NCBI GenBank assembly: GCA_033398695.1
Contig: JAWKAU010000036.1
Coordinates: 558,001 to 622,000, forward strand
Source: Orobanche coerulescens
Lineage: Eukaryota > Streptophyta > Magnoliopsida > Lamiales > Orobanchaceae
DNA: 64,000 nt
Reading direction: 5' to 3'
Positions 57,441 through 64,000 of this stretch are shown piece by piece. The stretch's first letter is position 1. Every line of letters begins with the position of its first letter. The translations under genes were made by a program, and so were the position numbers. The notes under the pieces are model-generated. The model worked only from the letters and a program-made list of their open reading frames with translations, did not search any database and had not been told where the DNA came from.

Positions 57441-58590
57441 CTACTTCAGTAATTTCACTGCTTTCATCGCTTTGATCAATTTTCCTGAGCTTCCCGGTCT
57501 CCATCCTCTGAATAAGTGTTCAGATCCGTCATCAGCAATGATAGAAATGACTCTTTCGGTAATTCAGAATAGCTCCATAACGGTTGAGCCAATCTTCTCC
57601 GAGAATTAAATCGTCACCATGAATGTCGACTACAATAAGATTCGATGGCCAATCTCTCCCTCCTATAGACACTGAAAAATCTCTAGTTTCTAGGATTCCC
57701 ACAATTCTCTCTCCGCTCGGCAAACCCACAACATATGGTTCACAATGAAATAAACACGAGATTTTCAAACGATTAACACAGTTCAATGATATGAAAGAAT
57801 GTGTAGCTCCGGAATCGAATAAGACACTATCTGGTTGCAAAAGGATCTGAATCATACCTGATGCAATAGCAGTGTTCTGATCGTCAGATTTCCTCATCTC
57901 GTACAGGCGCGGAGAAACAGACCCAGCACTGGATGTCTCTCTCTTCCCAACATTCTGCTGCTGAAATCCACTCTGCTGCGTCTGGTTCACACTTATCTCT
58001 TTCGGAACTGGTGCTGGAGTGCGAGTACCAAAAGATCTAGTAGCAACTCCACAGAAAGCCGCACGGTGCCCTTCTTGCCCACAATCGAAACAAGTCACAG
58101 AAGATGCGGGGCAATCACGTCGAAAATGCCCTTCTCGACCACAATTGTAGCATTTCTTTGATGCATCCGAAACTTCTGATGTTGTCCGGAACTTCTTTCC
58201 ACCTCTAGAAGGGTGTGGAGGTTTCCTAGATGAATAAAAGGAAGACTGGCCCTTGCGGGGCCCACCACTCTTGTTTTCTGAGAAGTTGCCGGTCACTTTC
58301 TGCTTCTTTGCCTCCATCGATTTCTCTACCGCCTCCTCTTTCATGTCGTAGGCCAGCGCTTTATCTTGATACTGTCGCAACGTAGTACACTCGAATCTGG
58401 ACATGTACTGGTGAATCTCCGGCTTCATTCGCATATCGAAGTGAAAAATCTTTTCTGCCTCCATTCTGACCAAGTGTCGCACACAAGTCAGCTGATGATT
58501 AAAATTTTGATTATGTCTGTCACAGATGCTTCCGAACTCTGTGGTGAGAAAAACTCTCGGATTTTTGCCTCTGTAACTGGACGAGGACAA
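57441..58590 (-). pseudogene. Element K gag C-terminus and aspartic protease
   Basis: Gag shows FHFDMRMKPEIHQYMSRFEC, then Lys/Ser-rich sequence and two intact CCHC knuckles, CYNCGREGHFRRDC and CFDCGQEGHRAAFC. The protease has VLFDSGATHSFIS (D-S-G) and ILGEDWLNRYGA. The frame ends at a TGA or TAA near 57532. The two knuckles back to back match those damaged in D. A frameshift near 58490-58590 separates it from gag N-terminus. Confidence 0.92.
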
Positions 58591-59108
58591 TACTGTGCTT
58601 CCATCATTAGCTTGAATTCCGCCCAGTCAGCATTATGATTCTCGGGTCGAATAGCCTCCCACCACTCAAAAGCCTCCCCAGTCAGAAAATACTGGGCAAT
58701 AGGAACTTTTCGGTCTTCGGGACAGTTAATACCCGCGAATATATTCTCTAACTCCTTTATCCAATGATCCCAAGTAAGTGCCTCAGCAGATCCGTCAAAT
58801 TTTGGCGGGTGCAGTTTGGCCACTTCAGCAAGCCATCTGTCTCCCTGGTTATCCTCGTGGTGCTGCTGTCCCACTGCCGTTTGCATGCGGTCAACTACTT
58901 GAGCGAACTGGTTTATCTGCACCACCACCTGCTGAAGCACTCCTGGCATGTTAGGATTCATGTCGTCGTTCGCTGATCCCTGCTGCCCTCCAGAATGGGA
59001 ATCGGTTCGACTAGCCGATAATTCTGGGGTAGTTGCGGAATCCTCCTGTCTCATGTTACCATGTCCACGTCCACGACCGCGTCCGCGTCCACGTCCTCCT
59101 CTCAACAT
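58488..59108 (-). pseudogene. Element K gag N-terminus
   Basis: The ATG at 59106-59108 gives an Arg/Gly-rich start (MLRGGRGRGRGRGRGHG), preferred over the upstream ATG at 59150 because related gags begin with such a tract. The retrotransposon gag core follows: KLHPPKFDGSAEALTWDHWI, FLTGEAFEWWEAI and PVTEAKIREFFS. The frame is lost near 58500. The leader to the PBS is about 230 bp. Confidence 0.88.
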
Positions 59109-59337
59109 ACTGTAAACACAATTTCTCAATATCCAGGACAAAATTTTCAAAAAAAAAGCCCGTCAATACTCACAAAACAGAAATTTAAGTAAAACGGTAC
59201 TATAAGAGATTAGGAGACTTACAACCACGGTCCACATGACGACTTTGGCTGAACAATGATGTTACGAACGACCCGTAAATCAAATAACGTAAACAGACCC
59301 AACTAGAACCCAACTGCCAAGATATCCATGAATCTTA

Positions 59338-59349
59338 GCTCCGATACCA
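59338..59349 (-). other. Primer binding site of element K
   Basis: The minus strand reads TGGTATCGGAGC, five bases from the LTR start at 59355. Confidence 0.92.
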
Positions 59350-59354
59350 TATTC

Positions 59355-60061
59355 TATAACACCCCGAGATATTCGGAATAGTTACAGCGCCGTAAACCCT
59401 TTAGGTAAGGATTTACAAGGCTAACTAAAAGAAATGTGAATAAAATCCAACCATACCACAGAAATTCAAGTTACAAATCGGTTCCAAATGATCCAAAGAG
59501 TTAATCAATACAACCATATCGAAATGATATTAATTAGACACGCGTACTCGAGTACTGAAAATGAATCAAGAAGGCAAATCACAAAAACAACAAACATCAC
59601 TGTGCCCCTTCGTCGTCACGTCGGTACTGTGGATGTTTCCCCGCTCCTCGGCTACCTGAACATCAAAAAAAATATCCACCTCCGAAGGGGTTAGCAAAAC
59701 GATGCTAGTACAAGTATCATATTAAATAAATCGGATATGCCACAACAATGCATAACAAAATACACAACACGGTTTACGCTCTGGAATCGACAATGCGAAT
59801 CCACAAGATTCCATTAACACAGCATGGGTATTCCAATGATCCAGCACCCTCAGCATAGATCCCAAGATGATCCCGTCGGACCAACACGAGGTGTAAAAAC
59901 CCGTCCAATGATCCAGCGCCCTCTGCCTAGATCCCAAGATGATCCCGTCGGACCAACACGAGGTGGACATCCGATCCAGCGCCCTCAGCATAGATCGTAC
60001 AACATACACAAACACAACTCATGCATACATATATGCCAAATCGCTATGTCCATCAATCATT
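59355..60061 (-). mobile_element. Beginning of the 5' LTR of element K, cut by Copia I
   Basis: It starts TATAACACCCCGAGATAT, with TA instead of TG at the end. It shares the phrase TTACAGCGCCGT with N1, a GGGGTTAGC near 59685 and the tandem repeat. The rest lies beyond Copia I, outside the window. Confidence 0.88.
59838..60000. repeat. Tandem repeat shared with LTR N1, three copies
   Basis: Units begin GATCCAGC(A/G)CCCTC and contain GTCGGACCAACACGAGGTG, the same as at 1519-1795. Confidence 0.9.
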
Positions 60062-61997
60062 TGTTAGGAGTATGCCCTCGAATGCCACTCAGAGGTTGTT
60101 GAGTGAGGGCATTGTACTTGTAATTATGTAAACCATTTATATAAGGCAAATGAATGTTTCTTTATTTACTGGTAGTTACTGGCATTCCTAACTCGTAAAT
60201 AAACATATAGAAACTAGTCCCTGTGTATTTGAGAGCAAAACTTTCCACTCCTTATTGGATAAGGGGTCGGCCTTTGGAAAGGTTATAGCTCAAATACTTA
60301 ATCGCTCGCAAGTCGATAAAACTTGGTAGAATTAAGTTTATGTGAAGACTTGTATAGCGTGTTCTTTGACATGGAGAGTGCACGTCGAACACTAATGGTT
60401 AGTGGGAGCACACGTTATAGGTATGCTAATTGGATTAGTATACTCGAACGACTCACCCTCGATTCGTCACATGGATTTCACTCGGGACGATCAATGACGG
60501 AATCGAAAGGTTGTGATAGGTATTCGTGAACCTTCGACTTGAGGATTTAGTTGGGATGTGCTTGTGGCGTCAAGATTTTCATTAGAGTAGTTCGACCACC
60601 TTAAACCGGAAGGCGCGGGTCAACCTCGGCGTGCATCTTGACGGGCAAGTAGCGAGTCTCTTGAATACCAAGATAGAATTCTTTCTCCGTTAGTGAGCGG
60701 GTTATATGTCCTATGCGGTTATTGGAGATGAGATCATAAGTCTTTGGCCAAAGCATTGGAGCTAGTTGTATTAGATACACGGACTCGATGATCTCGATTT
60801 GCATTAACGCATGCATAGCGTCAAGTACAGATAGGGTTTGGTCGACCGTGACCCTATAACTTGATCGGGACATTTGAAAGAAGGGTTTATCATTATCTTG
60901 GTATTCACGACAGAATGGTTCTTGAATGATCCCAATCATTCGTTCTCGGTTGAAGTGCAGTGTAGGCCAGTGGCTAGGTGGTGCTACTACTCTTTGGTTC
61001 CTCCCATTCTTTGATCGAGACGGACCTACCGAGTCGCGCAATAGGATTGAAGACGTAATGATTCAAGCTAATTCTCTCATTATCAATATTAGATATTGGA
61101 TATCTAATTTTGGAACATTGGATGTTTAAATCGATTTATTGGATAAATTGATTTACGGCCTAATGAATTAAATAAATTACTGGGTGATTAATTTAATTCA
61201 TGTATATAATTATTTCTTGGAGAAATTAATTATATTATTTTGTATTTGATATGTTTAATTAATTGGATTAATTAATCGATATAAATACATCGATACGGAA
61301 TCGGAGTTTATCTGTTTAGACCCTCAAAGTCAGAAACGAACCGAACTCGTCCGATTTCTAGCATGGGCCGCCCCACATTCCACCCACCTTCCTTTTGGAC
61401 TTATGTCTCCATTCTTTAATGTATTATTATTGTGGAGGTGGGGTTAGATTCCCACATGCATGAGTTGTTAAAGGTAGTGGGGAGTTGAATAAATAAAGGA
61501 GGATGACTATCACTTAAACAACGAGCTACCATACGTGAAAGTGAAATAGAGAGAGAGAAAGAGAAAAACCTTTTTCTCAATTATCTTCATCATCTTCTTC
61601 ATATCATCTTAATTGTTCTTGGAGAAAATTGAGAGATTCATTGAGAGTAAGTGAGTTATACACTTGGAGTGTTGTAATCACAAATATATAGCTTCATCAC
61701 TTAGCTCTAGCCGTATCCTCGGAGGATAGCAAGGTGATTATTGTTCCGGTCGTTTCTCCGGCGCGTGGCAAGTAGAGACGCGGTGTTTTCGGCGTTTGGA
61801 TCGTTCAAGAGCTTGGGGAATAGCTCAAGAGAAGGTTATCCATTTAATCAACGGACTACGAGGGTATGTTTCTCGTATCTCTTGTATTTCGTTTTGATAT
61901 TCGTATATACGTAGCTCGATCGATCCTCGTAGGGATTGATCGAATTAATTTCGTTTTACGCTTCCCGGGCCTTCGTTTTAGGCACCGAATCCCAACA
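60062..61997 (+). mobile_element. 5' LTR of Copia I
   Basis: Starts TGTTAGGAGTATGCCCTCG and ends CACCGAATCCCAACA (TGTT...AACA). A TATA-like GAATAAATAAAGG is near 61488, followed by a GA-rich leader. The U3 includes the inverted repeat ATTAGATAT/ATATCTAAT at 61089-61108, shared with H. The antisense 146-codon frame (60601-61041) has no recognised similarity and is probably chance. Confidence 0.9.
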
Positions 61998-61998
61998 G

Positions 61999-62010
61999 TG
62001 GTATCGGAGC
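61999..62010 (+). other. Primer binding site of Copia I
   Basis: TGGTATCGGAGC, one base after the LTR end, matching the initiator tRNA-Met type with one substitution. Confidence 0.93.
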
Positions 62011-62224
62011 TGGGTCTTGCAATCGTATATACGATATTTAGCATTTGGAATGCTTATTTTGTGATTTAGAATCACTTTGATAATCGTAGATATTTTATTG
62101 TTCGTCGTAGTGTCATTTTATGTTATGATATAAATCAGGTTTTTCTTGGAAATATGATTTATATTAATAATATTCAGATCAGGAATAACAGGATTTTAGA
62201 AATGCCCAAAAGCAGTACATGTCG

Positions 62225-62625
62225 AATCGTTGGACGATTTTCCATACAGTGCCGAGTGTGGCCGAGCACGTCCGGGCCGTGGCCGGACGCTTCTTACATG
62301 TTCGCCGAGTCGGCCAGCGTCGGCTGTATCGAGCCGAGTGCTCGGCTGGATCGCCGGACGCTTCATGTCCGGCCGAGCATTCTTTGTTAGGCCGGAGTCG
62401 ATGCCGAGCGCTCTTTGTATCAGTAGAGTGCTTGGGCGAGCGCATTCTTGTATCCGTAGCGTTGCTGTTGCCTTAAGGTGATCCGGAGCACGTCTTGTAT
62501 CTGCCCGGCGTGTCAGGCATGATCAGCCCCTTTCTGTCTGGGCGGGCGTGGCTGTAGAGGCCGGGCGTGGCTGTAGGCTGCCGGGCGGAGCACAGTCTTC
62601 TTGGGCGATTTCAGTGTCGGGCCTG
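62225..62625 (+). repeat. GC-rich degenerate repeat cluster in the Copia I leader
   Basis: Short related words such as GCCGGACGCTTC, GCCGAGTGCTCGGC, GCCGAGCGCTCTT and a doubled CCGGGCGTGGCTGTAG occur within about 400 bp of otherwise AT-rich DNA. It is in the predicted RNA leader, not the promoter. Confidence 0.72.
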
Positions 62626-62639
62626 GGTCTCGTTTTCAG

Positions 62640-63795
62640 TATATTTTCGATTATTGAATTTTCCTGTATTAAAATCATTAATTTGGAATTTTTGATGATG
62701 GAAAACTCAAAGAAAATATTTTATGGGTACACTACGGACGAAAATTAAATTGTCGATTATTGTTGAATTGAGTGGATCAATTCTATTTATTGTTGATTAT
62801 TGATTGGATCATATGTAATCTTCTCGCTATCCATTTATTGAGTATTTATTGGATGAATGCTTTTGAATGGGGATGTGGTTCATGGACTTAGTTTGAATCG
62901 TTCGTTTTATTCGATTGGGTTGTAATGGCCGTTTTGAGCCTATTTATTTTACTAGAAATATTTGTATCTAGGATGCAATTTTTCAATGTAAAATTTATAT
63001 GTAATGACGAAGAGGAGGCGGATCCGTTTCGAGAAGACGAAGATTCAAGACGAAGACTTGTAATTAGATTACGGAGTTTTGTTCTCTAGGAACGGTCCAT
63101 GAACCACATGTTGGTAGCAACTAGGTTGTGAATGGTTGTTACATATTGTATGAATGCAACAAACGCGCTAAAATGATTAATGTGCAAAGTGTAAAGTTAA
63201 TCTTGATAATTCTCCCACAACAAATTATTAAGTTTATTAGTTTTAAAGTTTTCCTTCCCTCCATCGAGCTTTGAAATTGAAATCCAAACAGGATGTGCTA
63301 TGCTTCCGAGTTATCGGGGTAGTCGTTCGGGGAGGACGGATAAATTACCGGGAGCGCATTGGATGCCTTCGGTTGGAGCAAAATTTATCCTAGAAACTGA
63401 AAGGTTGCGGATAAGATTGATTGTGAAAGCGATTTGCGTCGATGGTATAAACTTAACTTGTTCACGAACCATAGAAACCGTATAGGTTGAGGGGAGTGAA
63501 CAAGGGGAAAAAGAAGATCGAATCATTCATTAGATGGGTTGGTGTTGGACACCACTTTATGAAAATTAATAGACTAGAAACTGTTCGGTTGCCCTCTATT
63601 AAGATTTATAAAGAACTCGATCACCACTATGAAGTAGAGCGACGATACTTCCGGTTTTCACATGGGAGTGTGTTGTTAGATAAAAATAGTGGGAGCCGGG
63701 TAACAAGAATAGAAAAGACCTTAATTCTATACTCGGATCATAATATAACAAGTCACTAATTAATCTGTTATACTTAATGCGAGACAAATCTCAAT
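62640..63795 (+). other. Rest of the Copia I leader, no gene seen
   Basis: AT-rich DNA without a recognisable frame between the GC-rich cluster and gag. Frames near 63300-63760 have no recognisable motif. Confidence 0.5.
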
Positions 63796-64000
63796 ATGAC
63801 AATGAATCCACTCGCAATTCTACTCGAAAAGAACACCTTAATGGGACCTAACTTTGTGGATTGGCTCAGAAATCGATGATTGTCCTCGGTATTGAGGCCT
63901 TTGGGATACGTCTTGGAGACGGACATTCCCGCGCCTCTGTGCGGACCGAGCCAATCGGGAAGAGATTGAAAACCACGAAAAGTGGGTTAAGGATGACGTG
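63796..64000 (+). pseudogene. Copia I gag N-terminus, damaged and cut by the window end
   Basis: From ATG 63796 the start MTMNPLAILLEKNTLMGPNF then VDWL resembles Copia gag. The next blocks, MIVLGIEAFG, YVLETDIPAPL and NREEIENHEKWVKDDV, lie in different frames, so at least two frameshifts are present within 200 bp. Confidence 0.82.

Larger units (their letters stand above)
53898..60061 (-). mobile_element. Ty3/Gypsy chromovirus K, nearly complete coding region
   Basis: Minus-strand order: 5' LTR (59355 onward), PBS 59338-59349, gag, protease, RT, RNase H, integrase, chromodomain, hairpin-PPT, and a truncated 3' LTR (53898-54427). The 5' LTR is cut by Copia I at 60061. It shares LTR motifs with N1 and coding motifs with A, B and J. 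It is the best preserved Gypsy in the window. Confidence 0.95.
60062..64000 (+). mobile_element. Ty1/Copia element I, 5' part
   Basis: LTR 60062-61997, PBS, a long leader (1.8 kb) with a GC-rich cluster, and the beginning of gag, running off the right edge. It is inserted in LTR K. Its 3' end and target duplication cannot be seen. Confidence 0.88.

Noticed and set aside
60601..61041. 146-codon antisense frame in the LTR of Copia I
   Set aside because: No recognisable domain; lies wholly inside an LTR.

Overview
This window reads as repeat-dense nuclear heterochromatin of a flowering plant, most likely a eudicot. I find no host gene, no rRNA or tRNA gene and no CRISPR array. It is a nested stack of LTR retrotransposons: chromodomain-bearing Ty3/Gypsy elements of Tekay-like type with initiator-tRNA-Met primer sites, one degenerate Athila/Tat-like Gypsy with a tRNA-Asp-like primer site, and two Ty1/Copia elements. 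A fragment of a CACTA (En/Spm) transposon gene and one small PIF/Harbinger-type MITE are also present. The species cannot be named from the sequence.

Layout. 1-8708: Gypsy element A (minus strand), split by solo LTR N1 (542-4349, duplicated target GGATG). 8709-12780: decayed Athila/Tat-like element C. 12830-14160: AT-rich trinucleotide DNA, then a MITE (14310-14461) and a CACTA gene fragment (14905-15958). 15956-16528: LTR fragment L. 16529-36905: Gypsy-type element F, which lacks pol. Its 3' LTR is split by the complete element B (16548-26083, target GATAT) and its internal region by solo LTR G (31607-34321, target GCAGG). 37450-50891: Copia element H, with non-autonomous element D (40732-48960, target ATTAG/TTTAG) inserted in its integrase region. 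50892-53897: the 3' part of Gypsy J, cut off by a deletion junction against Gypsy K. 53898-60061: K, the best preserved coding element, whose 5' LTR is split by Copia I (60062 to the window end).

How the parts work together. Each full element has LTRs for transcription, a primer binding site (PBS), gag, protease, reverse transcriptase, RNase H and integrase, and a polypurine tract (PPT) for second-strand priming. Every pol here is broken by stops or frameshifts, so any movement would need proteins from elsewhere. D and F have terminal sequences but little or no pol, and look like parasites of such proteins.

The main unexplained signal is in the Gypsy LTR promoters. In N1, K, D, B, G and J a cluster of 10-14 bp palindromes sits directly upstream of a TATA-like box. 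The palindrome differs between families (TAGCGCACGCTA, TTACGGCCGTAA, GTGCCGCGGCAC, or CGACCGTG/CACGGTCG pairs). In five of the six LTR types the sites recur at about 21-24 bp, two DNA helical turns. Related LTRs B, G and J keep similar ends but carry unrelated U3 middles, each with its own array. This looks like an exchangeable, helically phased regulatory cassette.
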